Below are positions 50,079 to 60,082 of a stretch of DNA of 64,000 nt, piece after piece. The translations under genes were made by a program, and so were the position numbers. The number at the start of each line of letters is the position of its first letter. The first letter of the stretch is position 1. This stretch comes from an uncultured Lachnospiraceae bacterium (GTDB lineage Bacteria; Bacillota; Clostridia; Lachnospirales; Lachnospiraceae), in NCBI GenBank assembly GCA_902779355.1, contig CACZBF010000002.1, positions 223,776-287,775 of the forward strand, written 5' to 3'. Below the pieces are notes generated by a model. It ran no database searches, was not told the origin of the DNA, and worked only from the letters and a program-made list of their open reading frames with translations.

Positions 50079-52922
50079 TCAACTTCTTGTCAGATCTGTT
50101 AATTGATATCCTTTCACGCGACGGAACGCGAAGAAATTGATCAGCAAAGCAAATACCGCCTCCATCCCGCAGGCGATCAGCCATGCCAGCGGCTGGATCG
50201 AACGATCGAACATGGCGTCCGTAGGCTCGATGATGCGCACCAGATAATTCGTAAGCAGGCATCCGCCGCCCGTCCCAAGCAGGAGTCCGAGCGCCGTGGT
50301 TGCGATGGTCTCACGCAGAAGATACCCGATCCTCTGACGATAGGAAAACCCGTTCACGGCCATGATGATCAACTCATTCTTTCTCCGCCCCACAAAGATA
50401 TTGACCAGATTCAACAAGACAAACACGGACATCAAGATGGACAGTCCCGTCATCACAGCGATCAAAGTGCGGAATACTCTTGTCCAGAATCCGGAAACCG
50501 CATCCGGCAGCGTATCGGTCCGCTCCACGGTCATCCTCGGAAACGCCTGCCTGATCTCCTGCATCACTTCCTCTTTCGCCCTGTCGCCGGTTCGGACCAG
50601 AAGCAGGTTCTTTTCTCCGTCTTCTCCGAAAATATTCCGGTAGACGTCTTCGGAAAGATAGATATTGCGTCCGATATAATTCCTGATAGTCTCCCCGGCT
50701 GTGCTTTTATGCTGCTTCATGTCAGTGTCGTAAAAGATGATCTCATCCCCCGGCTTGATATCAAACGACTCCCTCAGCCGTACAGGCACAAGCACGCGCT
50801 GCGCATCAAGCGGATACCGGCTCTTTCCTTCCATATCGGAAAAGATCAGATAATCTCCGATATACGCGTTGTCTCCGGAGATCACACGCACAAACTCCTC
50901 CTTGTCGTCATGGATGAAACGGGTCTGAGCAGAGTACATTTCCGCAAAGGGCAGCTCCTCATTCTTCAGCATCTCCTTCAGCTTCTCAATCGTATCCTCA
51001 CTTGTTCCGTTCGGGATCGTGATCTCCAGATCATAATGGGTGACCTGCTCCACAGACTTCACCGTCAGTTTTCGGAAGGCGAGATCCATCGTAAATCCGA
51101 CGCCGATCATGAGACAACTTCCCGCTATGATGATCACCGAGCAGATGACGCGCGCCGCGTCCTTTCGCATGTTGCGGAAGATCAAACGGGAATACAGGGA
51201 TTTCCCGGTTCCCTTCTTCACCGTAAAACGGAACCCTTTTTCCTTTGTCACGCCGTTCATCAGATCCACCGCGGAAGAGCGGACGGCATTCAGATAGGTG
51301 GCGGCAACCGCAACAAATCCCGCAAGCAGCAGCTCGATCAGTAGCAGCAGCAGGAAATCTCCGATTCTGAAAAAGACCTTCTGCGGCTCCACCACAAAAA
51401 TGCCGCCAAGCGCGATGGCAATGACCTGTTCCAGAAGAATTGCCAGCACAATGGACATAAGCATCCCCAGAAACACGGCGCTTACGCCGAAAATCGCATA
51501 TTTCAGAATGATCTCGCTGTTCCGGAAACCAAAGGCCTTCATGGAACCGATCAGTTTTTTCTGATTATCGATCAGGATGGTAATGGTGGAAAGCACCACG
51601 ATGACACCGATCGCCATGAAGATCACCACAAAGACGGATGCCAGTTTTTTTAAGATGTTGACGATCTGATCCAGCGCCACATAGCCTTCCTTTTCATTCC
51701 GGGTGAGCACGGCAAAGACCGCCGGCTCCATCGCGTCGATCTCATCCCTCGCATCCGCAATCTTTTTCTCGGCTTCCGCTTTTTTCTCCTCCAACTCCGC
51801 TTTGGCATCGTCAAGCTGTTTGCGGCCGTCCTCTGCTTGTTCCTTCGCTTCTGCGATCTCCGCCTTCTTTTCTTCCAGAAGCGCTTCGTTTTCTTCGATC
51901 TGCGCCTTGGCAGACCCTAATTTGCTGCTTGCGCCCGGAATCGGCAGATGAAGCAGACCCTCCATTTTGGAAACCATTCCAGCACGGCTGTTTACTGCAT
52001 TTTTGGCATCCTCAAGCTGTTTTTCCGCCTCTGCAATCTGTGCTTCTCCTTCTGCGATCTGTGCTTCGGCCTCTTCCAGTTCCTGCTCTTTCTCCGCCAG
52101 AGACTGCTCCGCTTCCCGGATCTGGTCATTCGCCTTTTTTTCTTCCTCCGACAGTACTGCCTCCGCCCTTGCTTTTCGATCCCTGTTCTGTTTTGCGGCG
52201 ATCTCTTTCAAGCCCTCGTCCAGCGCCTCTTTGATCGGTTGAAGCGCTGTAAAGTAAGCGGAGGACCGAATATTGGTATCCTTGGGGATTCCTGCCTTGA
52301 CTCTCACGAAGGTATAATTCCCCTCCACAAATTCCTGATCAAAGGACTCTTTCGACAGGATGACGTAGTTGACGCTGCCGGTCCGGTAATCCTCCGGATG
52401 CATGATCTCCGCTGTCACGGTATATGTATCTGTCTTGAGCAGCCCTTCCATCGCTGAGGGAACCATTAACTGGATGGTGCTGCCGATCTTGACGCCCATC
52501 TCCTTCATGGCATCCTTGGGAAGGGCGCATTCTCCCTCCTTCGAAGGATACGTCCCGCTCAAAATGACGGATTCTCCGACCCGGTCCGTCGCCCCGAAAA
52601 CAGTGACGTCATAATCCTCTCCGGCATAGATCGCCGTGGCGCCTGTGATCTGATAAGTGCCCTCTGCATCCTGTATCCCGTCAATCGAAGCGATTTCTCT
52701 GATCTCATCCGCGGAAAGACCGCGAACGGCAATCACATCCATATCTTCAAAATTGGTATCCCGGAAGAATTCCTGCCCGGACCGGACCAGCGCATCCGCA
52801 TAAAAAAATGCACCAAAATAGACGCCGCAGCCGATCATGGTCACGATGGCCACCGCGAGATAGGACACAAAATACTTTCGGATATTCCGGAGCGCATCTT
52901 TTGTCTGTGTTTTCTTCATCAT
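50079..52922 (-). CDS. FtsX-like ABC permease with long coiled-coil outer domain
   Basis: A 947-residue permease. Span 1 (about 17-40) is followed by a MacB-type outer domain (about 45-240), then a coiled coil (about 245-410) of repeats such as EQELEEAEAQIAEGEAQIAEAEKQLEDA, then FtsX domains: spans at about 430-460, 480-510, 530-560, then a second outer domain (about 600-820) and three final spans (about 830-945). Such proteins (YknZ/BceB/SalY class) move lipids or peptides out of the membrane or pull on outer partners. Its ATG lies 5 bp past the stop of the ATPase gene, so they form one transporter. It may confer self-immunity. Confidence 0.85.
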   Translation of the reverse strand: MMKKTQTKDALRNIRKYFVSYLAVAIVTMIGCGVYFGAFFYADALVRSGQEFFRDTNFEDMDVIAVRGLSADEIREIASIDGIQDAEGTYQITGATAIYAGEDYDVTVFGATDRVGESVILSGTYPSKEGECALPKDAMKEMGVKIGSTIQLMVPSAMEGLLKTDTYTVTAEIMHPEDYRTGSVNYVILSKESFDQEFVEGNYTFVRVKAGIPKDTNIRSSAYFTALQPIKEALDEGLKEIAAKQNRDRKARAEAVLSEEEKKANDQIREAEQSLAEKEQELEEAEAQIAEGEAQIAEAEKQLEDAKNAVNSRAGMVSKMEGLLHLPIPGASSKLGSAKAQIEENEALLEEKKAEIAEAKEQAEDGRKQLDDAKAELEEKKAEAEKKIADARDEIDAMEPAVFAVLTRNEKEGYVALDQIVNILKKLASVFVVIFMAIGVIVVLSTITILIDNQKKLIGSMKAFGFRNSEIILKYAIFGVSAVFLGMLMSIVLAILLEQVIAIALGGIFVVEPQKVFFRIGDFLLLLLIELLLAGFVAVAATYLNAVRSSAVDLMNGVTKEKGFRFTVKKGTGKSLYSRLIFRNMRKDAARVICSVIIIAGSCLMIGVGFTMDLAFRKLTVKSVEQVTHYDLEITIPNGTSEDTIEKLKEMLKNEELPFAEMYSAQTRFIHDDKEEFVRVISGDNAYIGDYLIFSDMEGKSRYPLDAQRVLVPVRLRESFDIKPGDEIIFYDTDMKQHKSTAGETIRNYIGRNIYLSEDVYRNIFGEDGEKNLLLVRTGDRAKEEVMQEIRQAFPRMTVERTDTLPDAVSGFWTRVFRTLIAVMTGLSILMSVFVLLNLVNIFVGRRKNELIIMAVNGFSYRQRIGYLLRETIATTALGLLLGTGGGCLLTNYLVRIIEPTDAMFDRSIQPLAWLIACGMEAVFALLINFFAFRRVKGYQLTDLTRS

Positions 52923-52926
52923 GGGT

Positions 52927-54153
52927 TTACCAGGATAATTCCTTCGCCGGAAGCGGATGGCGATTGATGCGGATACTGGAAACAATACCGCCGCGTAGTT
53001 TTACCACCCGATCCGCCATCTTTGCGATTTCCGGGTTGTGGGTAATCATCACAACGGTTTTTCCCTGATCCCTTACGATCGTTTCCACGATCGAAAGCAC
53101 CTCGATACTGGTCTCATAGTCAAGTGCTGCCGTCGGTTCATCTGCCAGGATCAGCTTCGGATTCTTGGTCAACGCACGGGCGATGGAGACACGCTGCTGC
53201 TGTCCCCCGCTCATCTGGGAGGGAAAGTTCCCCGCCCTGTCGGAAAGCCCCACAAGGGTCAACGCTTTCTCCGGGTTCATGGGTTCCCTGCTGATCTCCG
53301 CGATCAACTGCAGGTTCTCCAGTGCGGAAAGGTTCGGCATCAGATGATAGGCCTGAAAAATATAGCCGATGTAATCCCGCCGAAATTCCGTCAGTTCGGC
53401 GTCGCCGGGATGGGAAAAATCCTTTCCGTCCACTGTGAGCGTCCCGGATGTCATCGCATCCATCCCGCCGATGATATTCATCATGGTGGTCTTGCCGCAG
53501 CCGCTTTCTCCGAGGATCACGAGAAACTCTTTCGGATAGATATCCAGATCGATCCCCTTCAGCACGCGGATCGTTTCATCCCCGGACGGAAACTCCCGGA
53601 CAACGCTGCGCAGGGTGATCATCGGCTCGCTCTCTTCTCTTTGCGGCACCTCGTAACCCTTGTCTTCCATGTCCAAAGAGATAAGCGCCGTCAGCTGTGT
53701 GGCCAGCCGCAGATCCTCTTCATCAAAATGCTCTCCGGCGGTCTTGTTGACCAGCTGGATGCAGCCGAAGGGTTCTCCGCCCGGCGTCCGCAGCGGCGTC
53801 ACCATCTGCGTCGAAACCTTCATGCCTGTGGCCTCATCTGACCCGTAAAGGGGGCTGTCATCCGGGATCTCCGCATGCATCAGCATAGGCTCCGCAGTGT
53901 CAAACACGTGCCCCACGATGCCCTGATTCTTCCCGATCGTCACCCCCGTCACATCCGACGAACCTTCGCAGGCGATGATCAGCAGGCGCTCCGTATCCTG
54001 ATCCGCAACCCAGACAAAGCCTGCTTCGCACTGCACCTTTCCTTTCATGATCTCAAGGCAGGAAGACAATGCACTCTCCATCTGTTTTTCGGACTGCAGC
54101 GCCTCCGTCAGCTCCCAGACCGCTTCAGTCAATAATTCCTTCTTATCTTTCAT
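52927..54153 (-). CDS. GAF-ABC ATPase fusion
   Basis: A 408-residue protein. Residues about 1-175 form a GAF domain ([29 protein letters not shown], then [37 protein letters not shown]). Residues about 180-400 are a MacB/LolD-class ATPase with Walker [10 protein letters not shown], signature MSGGQQQR and Walker [17 protein letters not shown] sensor in front of an exporter ATPase is unusual and suggests direct ligand gating of the pump. I start at ATG 54153; a longer frame overlaps the kinase gene. The ribosome site is weak (GGAAAG). Confidence 0.85.
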   Translation of the reverse strand: MKDKKELLTEAVWELTEALQSEKQMESALSSCLEIMKGKVQCEAGFVWVADQDTERLLIIACEGSSDVTGVTIGKNQGIVGHVFDTAEPMLMHAEIPDDSPLYGSDEATGMKVSTQMVTPLRTPGGEPFGCIQLVNKTAGEHFDEEDLRLATQLTALISLDMEDKGYEVPQREESEPMITLRSVVREFPSGDETIRVLKGIDLDIYPKEFLVILGESGCGKTTMMNIIGGMDAMTSGTLTVDGKDFSHPGDAELTEFRRDYIGYIFQAYHLMPNLSALENLQLIAEISREPMNPEKALTLVGLSDRAGNFPSQMSGGQQQRVSIARALTKNPKLILADEPTAALDYETSIEVLSIVETIVRDQGKTVVMITHNPEIAKMADRVVKLRGGIVSSIRINRHPLPAKELSW

Positions 54154-54217
54154 CTCAGGTCGCTTTCCGTGTACTTCAAAACTCCGAACGTCCTTATCAT
54201 ACCACGACGGTGCTGAT

Positions 54218-56605
54218 TCAGTCATCCGTTTTTTCTTCATCGATCTTTTTCAGATAGCGTGCCGCGCTTTTGGAGTCCCTGACAAAGACGCCTTTACAAG
54301 ACTCTCCGAGAAGCCCCTTGATCCTTCGCAGCTGCTCCGGAGAATCGCTGATCGCGATCACGACGGGTTTTTCCCCTTCCTCCGGCGCCCCGGAAGCGGC
54401 CGCTTCATTTTGGATCAGATCCTCCGGCAGATACTTCTGCAGAATCTGCTCCAGTGCCTCATACATCACAGGCTTACTCAGGTAATCGGAAAATCCCTCC
54501 TTGAGATACATATCACGCGCACCTACGATCGCGTCTGCTGTCAGCGCGATGACAGGGGCATCCTGCGCAAGCTTCTGTTTTCTGATCTCTTCCAGCGTCT
54601 GTACCCCGGACATGCCCGGCATCATCTGATCTAAAAAGATGATATGAAACGATTCTTTTTGCAGGATCTGAAGACATTCCGACCCGGATTCCGCAGTCGT
54701 GATCTGCATCTTTGTGTCGCCGAGAAGCGATGCGATCACCTCGAGATTCATCTCATTGTCATCCACGATCAGGACGCGGGCGGAGGGAGCGCAAAGGAAC
54801 GGCCTGTATTCCTCGACACGAGACTGAAGCTTTGCGATGTTTTGAGCAAAATCTCCCACAGGCGTCCGGTCTCTGACCACCTGCTTCATCGTGGCTGTGA
54901 ATGTGGTTCCCTTTCCGTATTCACTGTCGACATAGATGTCACCTTCCATCATCCGCACGAGACGCAGGGTAATGTTGAGTCCCAGTCCTGTTCCCTCGAT
55001 ATTCCGGTTCTTATCGGTTTCAAGCCGCTGGAACGATCCGAACAGTTTCCCGAGATCCTCTTTCTTGATCCCGATACCCGTGTCACTGACCACAACGCAA
55101 AGTGTTTCTATGAATGGGTCATAGGATACCTTCACGGTGACACTGCCTTCATGCGTATACTTGATCGCATTGTTGATGAGGTTCAGCATGATCTGGCGGA
55201 TCCGGATCTCATCGCCGTAAAAGACGGACGGAATGTCCTGGGAGATGTTCAGATGATATTCCAGCCCCTTATCGTCTGCCTTCTTCATGGTCATATTAAC
55301 CACATCGTTCATCACCGATGCGAAACTGTATTCCACAGGGACCAACTCCATCTTACCGGATTCGATCTTGGAAAAATCCAGGATGTCATTGATGATCGAA
55401 AGCAGCGTTCTTCCCGCGCTTTGGATATCCAGAGCGAATTTACGGATCGTGTTGTCCGGATGGGACCGCAGGATCATCTCATCCATGCCGATGATGGCGT
55501 TCATGGGGGTTCTGATCTCATGGGACATATTGGCAAGGAAATCGCTCTTCGCTTTGTTCGCCACATCCGCCGCATCCTTTTCCACTTCCAGCATCTTTCT
55601 TTCATAGACGGCCTTCTGCTCCTCGAGCCGCATCTCCTCCATGCGCTTCGAATAATTACGTTCGTTCTTCTGCGCGCTGAAATAAAAAGCAGTGATGAGA
55701 AGAAAGATCAAAGCACAGATCGCAGCGTTGATGATAAGCTGTCCCCGCACTTCCGCATACAGTTCTTTGTCACTGACCACCATCACAACATACCAGTCAT
55801 TCATGATGCTGTTGACAAAGACCGTGCTTTTTTCCCCGTCACAGACATAGGAAAAACTGCCGGCGCCCGTTTCTTTGATCGCGTTCAGATATTCTGCGCC
55901 GCCCTCGGTATCCTTGAGGTTTGTTCCCTTCAGATCCTCATCCCGGTGCGCGATGATGAGACCCGTCGCATCCACCACGAATCCATAGCCCTTATTGTTC
56001 AACGTCAGTTCCTTCATCAGAGACTGGATGCCCTTCAGCTGAACGTCAAGAGAGAGCACGTTTTGACGATCGGGCAGCATCCTGCTGACGGAGATGATCA
56101 TGTTTCCGGTTTGGGCATCAATGTAAGGAGGCACAAAGACCACCTCGCCCGCATGTTCCTTTGCGATCACATACCAATCACGCTCTTTCGGATCATATCC
56201 CTCCGGCGGAATCCAATTCAGACCGTCCATGTACCTGCTCATGATGTACCCGTAGATACCGTTATAGTTTTCATCAAACTGTTCCGAAACGTTGTTCGTT
56301 TCCTCAACAAGAAACTCCTGGATCCTGGCGGGCGTGCTGCCACTGACGAGCATGTGGTACACGGAATCTGCGGTCACGTGAAGCACGTTTTCAGCAGTGT
56401 TCAGATGGTTTTCGATCATGGAGGAGATGTTCAGCATCCTGTCCTCAATGATGGCATTCGCGTTGGAGACCGCCACGTTATAGATCAGTTTGGAGGTATA
56501 GGATACCATCACAACGACAAAAACGAGCACCAGTATGAGAGGGATCGCCATACGGTGTTTTTTCCGTTCTTCTCTTCTTTCCTCTTTCCATGTACGCTCG
56601 TCCAT
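54218..56605 (-). CDS. Cache-domain hybrid histidine kinase
   Basis: A 795-residue kinase with an outer dCache_1 domain (about 43-285, [15 protein letters not shown] and [12 protein letters not shown] motifs) between spans at 20-40 and 292-312. HisKA has His362 ([12 protein letters not shown]), the ATPase spans about 465-580 ([13 protein letters not shown]), and the receiver about 608-720 has Asp659 ([14 protein letters not shown]) and Lys711. The last 50 residues ([20 protein letters not shown] and on) resemble half a receiver, as in the 831-aa kinase. It follows the DUF3798 lipoprotein gene by 24 bp and likely reads a ligand delivered outside. Confidence 0.9.
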   Translation of the reverse strand: MDERTWKEERREERKKHRMAIPLILVLVFVVVMVSYTSKLIYNVAVSNANAIIEDRMLNISSMIENHLNTAENVLHVTADSVYHMLVSGSTPARIQEFLVEETNNVSEQFDENYNGIYGYIMSRYMDGLNWIPPEGYDPKERDWYVIAKEHAGEVVFVPPYIDAQTGNMIISVSRMLPDRQNVLSLDVQLKGIQSLMKELTLNNKGYGFVVDATGLIIAHRDEDLKGTNLKDTEGGAEYLNAIKETGAGSFSYVCDGEKSTVFVNSIMNDWYVVMVVSDKELYAEVRGQLIINAAICALIFLLITAFYFSAQKNERNYSKRMEEMRLEEQKAVYERKMLEVEKDAADVANKAKSDFLANMSHEIRTPMNAIIGMDEMILRSHPDNTIRKFALDIQSAGRTLLSIINDILDFSKIESGKMELVPVEYSFASVMNDVVNMTMKKADDKGLEYHLNISQDIPSVFYGDEIRIRQIMLNLINNAIKYTHEGSVTVKVSYDPFIETLCVVVSDTGIGIKKEDLGKLFGSFQRLETDKNRNIEGTGLGLNITLRLVRMMEGDIYVDSEYGKGTTFTATMKQVVRDRTPVGDFAQNIAKLQSRVEEYRPFLCAPSARVLIVDDNEMNLEVIASLLGDTKMQITTAESGSECLQILQKESFHIIFLDQMMPGMSGVQTLEEIRKQKLAQDAPVIALTADAIVGARDMYLKEGFSDYLSKPVMYEALEQILQKYLPEDLIQNEAAASGAPEEGEKPVVIAISDSPEQLRRIKGLLGESCKGVFVRDSKSAARYLKKIDEEKTDD

Positions 56606-56629
56606 CCGTTACTGCCTTTCTGATCCCAT

Positions 56630-57919
56630 TCACTGAATCGTGAAGTATTTCTCCGGCACTTCGATTTTTGTGGTACCCATATAATGCCCCGGGTTCCCGA
56701 AGATATAGGTGTCCTGATAGATCAGGATCGTGTTCTCCGTCTTCTCTCCGGTGGCGGCATCGGTATACTTGGCGCCGTTCCAGTCTGCCTCCGGAGAAAA
56801 AACGCGGTATGCCTTGGCAAGATCGTTGATATCCGTCAGTTCGCTCTCGCCCAGGATCACATTTCTGGCGTGCTCCGCAAGTCCGGCCGATACGGTATAT
56901 CCGTAAGAATACTTCCATGTCCCGAATCTGTCTGCACCGCCGTTTGCGACCACGGCATCCTCCACCGTTGTCAGCATTTTATCAAAATCTCCGGCATCCT
57001 TCGTGAGATCCAGATCCAGCGCCCCCGGATACCCCATCATCGGAGAAGGAAGATCCGCCTCGATAAAATATCCGCCGCACTCCAGAAGCTTTTTAATCAG
57101 CGGCTCCGTATGCGCATCATTGGTACAGAAATAGGCGGTATTCGGACCGTACTGATCCGCCCATTCCGGAACATGTTCGAGGATATAGCTCTGTGCGCCG
57201 GGAACGCCGACTTCGGTCGTGGGATCCGGCGCTTCCAGAGTCACGAATTTCATGCCGAATTCCTCACATGCGGCTTCCATCACGGCAACACGTCTTGCGA
57301 CTGTCTCGTAATCCATATGACGGGGAAACGAGATATGGACAAAGGTGTCACACCCCAGTTCATGCGCGGTGTAAATAATAAGATATCCGCGATTGACAAA
57401 GTCACAGTTTACAACGAGATCCGACACGGGCCCGATCTCTGAGAAATCCTCATAGGCTTCCCCTGCGATCAGAAGGATATCCGGTCTCTTTTCACGAACC
57501 TGTCGAAATGCTTCCGTTGTCCCATCCACCGCCTGATTCACAATGATGGCTTTCATATCCGGATCATCGGCAAGATCCAGGATCATCTGGATCGTGGTAT
57601 CCATTTCCTCGGTAAAGTTATCCGGATAGATGAGAAGCGTCACCTGATCCGCCCCGTACTTTTCCTGAAAAGCCTCGGCACCGCGTCTGTCATCCTCGGA
57701 CTGTGAATAGGATCCGGTCACGATGCCAATGCGGAAGTTTTCCGACCCGCTCTCCTGCGTCGCCGGTTCTTCTGCTGTTTCCGTCGGTACCGCTGTCGTT
57801 TCCTGCTCTGCTGTGGGATCACTGCTTTGTGTGGTGCTCTGGGCTCCCGTTCCTCCGCAGGCGGAGAATGAAAAGATCATCCCAAACACCAGAAGCATAC
57901 TCATCAGCCTTTTTCTCAT
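56630..57919 (-). CDS. DUF3798 binding lipoprotein
   Basis: A 429-residue lipoprotein (lipobox FSAC, Cys21) with a Thr/Glu-rich linker to about 60. The domain has two Rossmann-like lobes of a periplasmic-binding type: FRIGIVTGSYSQSEDDRRGAEAF, DMKAIIVNQAVDGTTEAFRQVRE, DLVVNCDFVNRGYLIIYTAHELG and GPNTAYFCTNDAHTEPLIKKLLE. DUF3798 has no known ligand. Next to a Cache kinase and a transporter, it probably presents a signal molecule to the kinase. Confidence 0.85.
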   Translation of the reverse strand: MRKRLMSMLLVFGMIFSFSACGGTGAQSTTQSSDPTAEQETTAVPTETAEEPATQESGSENFRIGIVTGSYSQSEDDRRGAEAFQEKYGADQVTLLIYPDNFTEEMDTTIQMILDLADDPDMKAIIVNQAVDGTTEAFRQVREKRPDILLIAGEAYEDFSEIGPVSDLVVNCDFVNRGYLIIYTAHELGCDTFVHISFPRHMDYETVARRVAVMEAACEEFGMKFVTLEAPDPTTEVGVPGAQSYILEHVPEWADQYGPNTAYFCTNDAHTEPLIKKLLECGGYFIEADLPSPMMGYPGALDLDLTKDAGDFDKMLTTVEDAVVANGGADRFGTWKYSYGYTVSAGLAEHARNVILGESELTDINDLAKAYRVFSPEADWNGAKYTDAATGEKTENTILIYQDTYIFGNPGHYMGTTKIEVPEKYFTIQ

Positions 57920-57945
57920 AGTGATCTCTCCTCGTCATACCACAA

Positions 57946-57972
57946 AAGGGTTGTCGCCATGCGACAGCCCTT
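57946..57972 (-). terminator. Hairpin between peptide 2 and the DUF3798 gene
   Basis: AAGGGCTGTCGC pairs with GCGACAACCCTT (one G-T pair) around a 3-base loop; TTTTG follows. As a partial terminator it would let the peptide gene be expressed more than the downstream operon. Confidence 0.6.
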
Positions 57973-58009
57973 ATGTGCAAAATCGTTTTGTCGTATCCCC
58001 ACTCTTTGC

Positions 58010-58267
58010 TTAACTCTCCAGCTTTAAAGCGAAGTGCGGGATCTCCTTGTAGGTCACACCATTGTCGAATTTCACGGTGTAGGAAACCAGATACATATGC
58101 TCATCGTGGATGTTGACCGCAAGGATCACTCCGTGAAGCTCACCCTCGTCTCCTTTTGCATAAACCCGATCCCCCACCTTATAGGGAGTGATGGGCTCTA
58201 TCGTGCCGCCGGTTGCCTGTGCCATCATTTCGTCATCTACTTTCCAATTTCTGATCTCTTCTGCCAT
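58010..58267 (-). CDS. Double-glycine leader small secreted protein 2
   Basis: An 85-residue protein with leader end VDDEMMAQATGG (Gly20-Gly21). The 64-residue mature part has no Cys and reads YKVGDRVYAKGDEGELHGVI, then YLVSYTVKFDNGVTYKEIP and HFALKL. That is an SH3-like small barrel pattern (strand, GDxV, turn, G-VxAV). AAAGGAGG precedes the ATG by 8 bp. It follows promoter a, and its DUF3798-kinase-transporter neighbours read in the same direction. Confidence 0.85.
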   Translation of the reverse strand: MAEEIRNWKVDDEMMAQATGGTIEPITPYKVGDRVYAKGDEGELHGVILAVNIHDEHMYLVSYTVKFDNGVTYKEIPHFALKLES

Positions 58268-58316
58268 GTTCTTTTCCTCCTTTGAATGATTTGCTGTGTT
58301 TTTTGTTTCTTGCCTT

Positions 58317-58386
58317 ATTATACGTTGATGCAATCGGATCCGGCACGTTTTATGTCTAAGTGGTCGTTTTGGATGTCTAAGTGGTC
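58317..58386 (-). promoter_or_regulatory. LytTR-type box a and promoter of peptide 2
   Basis: Two identical half sites GACCACTTAG (58386-58377 and 58365-58356), period 21 bp; then exactly 33 bp to TATAAT (58322-58317). From the -10 box on (ATAAGGCAAGAAACAAAA) it closely matches promoter c near the right edge. Confidence 0.75.
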
Positions 58387-58395
58387 ATTTCCCGC

Positions 58396-58917
58396 CTATC
58401 TTTTGTATTCCACTTCTTCTCCCATGCTGTCTTCAAAATAGAGTGTGTCGCCCTCGATCCGGTATTTGTGCTCCTCTCCGTTGGAGTCCCCGTCAAACTG
58501 AACAAAAACGGAATCTCCGTGATCCTCATAGGTGAAAGGCATGGAAGTCCCCGCGATAATGTAGTCACCGGTGCCATCCTCGTTAAACTTGAACACGAAC
58601 ATTTCCAGTGTCCATTCTCCCAGCAGCGGCGATCCGTCTGTTGCTGCGGCCTCTTTTTCGGTCTCGGTCGCTTCTTCCGTCGCGGCCTCGGTCTCGGTCG
58701 CCTTCTCGGTCTCTTTTTCTGTAGCAGGCGTCTCCGTTTCCTTCGGCTGTTCCGCCACGGTCTCCTTCTCCGCGGCTTTCTCCGTAGCCGGTGCTGCGGC
58801 CGTTACGGCGGGCGTCTCCGCTACCGTAGTCTGCTCCTGCCCGCAAGCGGCAAGACCAAGGGCCATTGACATGATCATGGCTCCTGCCAGAAGCTTTCCA
58901 ATCAGTTTCTTTTTCAT
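58396..58917 (-). CDS. Lipocalin-like lipoprotein with Thr/Glu-rich stalk
   Basis: A 173-residue lipoprotein (lipobox LAAC) with a Thr/Glu/Ala-rich low-complexity stalk (about 30-90) and a small beta domain (LLGEWTLEMFVFKFNEDGTGDYIIAGTSMPFTYEDHGDSVFVQF and DTLYFEDSMGEEVEYKR) like DUF5640 or lipocalin-type proteins. It may bind a peptide or lipid at the cell surface and could be an immunity protein. AAAGGAGG precedes the ATG. It is last in the 63.7-58.4 kb operon. Confidence 0.75.
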   Translation of the reverse strand: MKKKLIGKLLAGAMIMSMALGLAACGQEQTTVAETPAVTAAAPATEKAAEKETVAEQPKETETPATEKETEKATETEAATEEATETEKEAAATDGSPLLGEWTLEMFVFKFNEDGTGDYIIAGTSMPFTYEDHGDSVFVQFDGDSNGEEHKYRIEGDTLYFEDSMGEEVEYKR

Positions 58918-58997
58918 CTCTTCATCCTCCTTTACTCCGATATAATGCGGACTCTTTTGAAGCGCTCCTATCAAAAAGACAGATTACGCGCCACCTT

Positions 58998-59846
58998 TCA
59001 GGTAAAGTAAATGCCCGGTCCGAACACAAAAATATCCACCAGGATCAATGCCACACCGGCTGCAAAAACGATCCAGTTCGGCTTCTTCGGAAGGCTGTAT
59101 AGAAAGCGGCTTTTCTTCGGCGGAAGGGTTTTCATCGGGCCTGTAAACATAAATCCCCAGAAAAACGGAACCCACATCATGTTATAAAGGAGCCCAAGAC
59201 CGAGGCTCAATGCTCCGCTCTGCATCGCAGGCGATAGCAGGGTCACAATGATACCCACGGGATATCCGATGAGAAGCATCAGAAGATGCAGGCGAAATGC
59301 TACATACAAGCGTTCCTTTTTGTTATCCTTATCTTCGATAAAGTAATAAGACAGATAGTTTAGCAGGAAGAAGAGCCAGACGATCCCTCCTGCTCCAAGG
59401 ATGGAAAGAACGATCCGAAGTGCCGTCACGACACCCGGCACATCAGAAAGGACAGCGAATACATTTCCCCAGTCTCCGGCGCCAAAGAAGCCGCCGATCA
59501 TGAAGTAGCCGATTCCAATGGAGAAATGCGCCCCCGTCAGCTGGATCATAAAAAGGCGCAGCGTCGCTCCCATACGAGCCTTCAACACGATGACAAGCAG
59601 CAGGAATCCCACAATGCAGTTTATGATGGAGGCGCTTCCTCCCGCATCCATGATCCTGTCAAAAACCGACATGCCTTCATAGTTTTCGATGGCCTGCACG
59701 GCACCGGCCGAATAACACACCAGCGGATCTCCGTAAAAAACGCGGGTCAGCAGATGAAAGAGTTCATGCACCGGTACAGAGAAAAAATAAGCCAGCAGAC
59801 TCGTACCGATACAGTTGACAATCGACAGATCTTTTTTTGTTTCCAT
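58998..59846 (-). CDS. M50-like membrane metalloprotease candidate
   Basis: A 282-residue membrane protein of about seven spans. The first span ends with HELFHLLTR (HExxH zinc motif at about 29-33). A later NxxxG/D-type partner in a hydrophobic segment (GFFGAGDWGN at about 119-128) could give the third ligand. The family is not clear to me; it resembles site-2 protease or DUF-type metalloproteases found beside peptide exporters. It may cut a leftover leader or a regulator in the membrane. Confidence 0.6.
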   Translation of the reverse strand: METKKDLSIVNCIGTSLLAYFFSVPVHELFHLLTRVFYGDPLVCYSAGAVQAIENYEGMSVFDRIMDAGGSASIINCIVGFLLLVIVLKARMGATLRLFMIQLTGAHFSIGIGYFMIGGFFGAGDWGNVFAVLSDVPGVVTALRIVLSILGAGGIVWLFFLLNYLSYYFIEDKDNKKERLYVAFRLHLLMLLIGYPVGIIVTLLSPAMQSGALSLGLGLLYNMMWVPFFWGFMFTGPMKTLPPKKSRFLYSLPKKPNWIVFAAGVALILVDIFVFGPGIYFT

Positions 59847-59856
59847 CTCTTCCGGT

Positions 59857-60048
59857 TCACTCCTTATCTTTTTGATCTCCCTTGTCGTTCCCCTTCCCGT
59901 GGATCAACATCGAGATGATCACGATGACAATACCGCCTGCCATGACAGCCAGCCAGCTGTGGCTCCAGTTTCCTTCCAGATAGCTCCAGATGAACATGAC
60001 AAACACGGAGACCATTGCCACGATGGGGATCAAGATTTTCAGATTCAT
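59857..60048 (-). CDS. Small two-span membrane protein
   Basis: A 63-residue protein: spans at about 5-22 and 32-50, then a Lys/Asp/Gly tail (HGKGNDKGDQKDKE). Start at the third codon of the longer frame, 8 bp after GGAGG. It is probably an accessory or immunity peptide of the neighbouring ABC-2 exporter; the family is unknown. Confidence 0.6.
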   Translation of the reverse strand: MNLKILIPIVAMVSVFVMFIWSYLEGNWSHSWLAVMAGGIVIVIISMLIHGKGNDKGDQKDKE

Positions 60049-60082
60049 TTTCATTTCCTCCTTTGTGTTGAAATATATGTAT

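Noticed and set aside
50103..51344. 413-codon plus-strand ORF
   Set aside because: Antisense to the FtsX-like permease; no recognisable motif and no ribosome site.
54644..56623. 659-codon plus-strand ORF
   Set aside because: Fully antisense to the Cache kinase, whose motifs are unmistakable; His/Asp/Arg-rich shadow.
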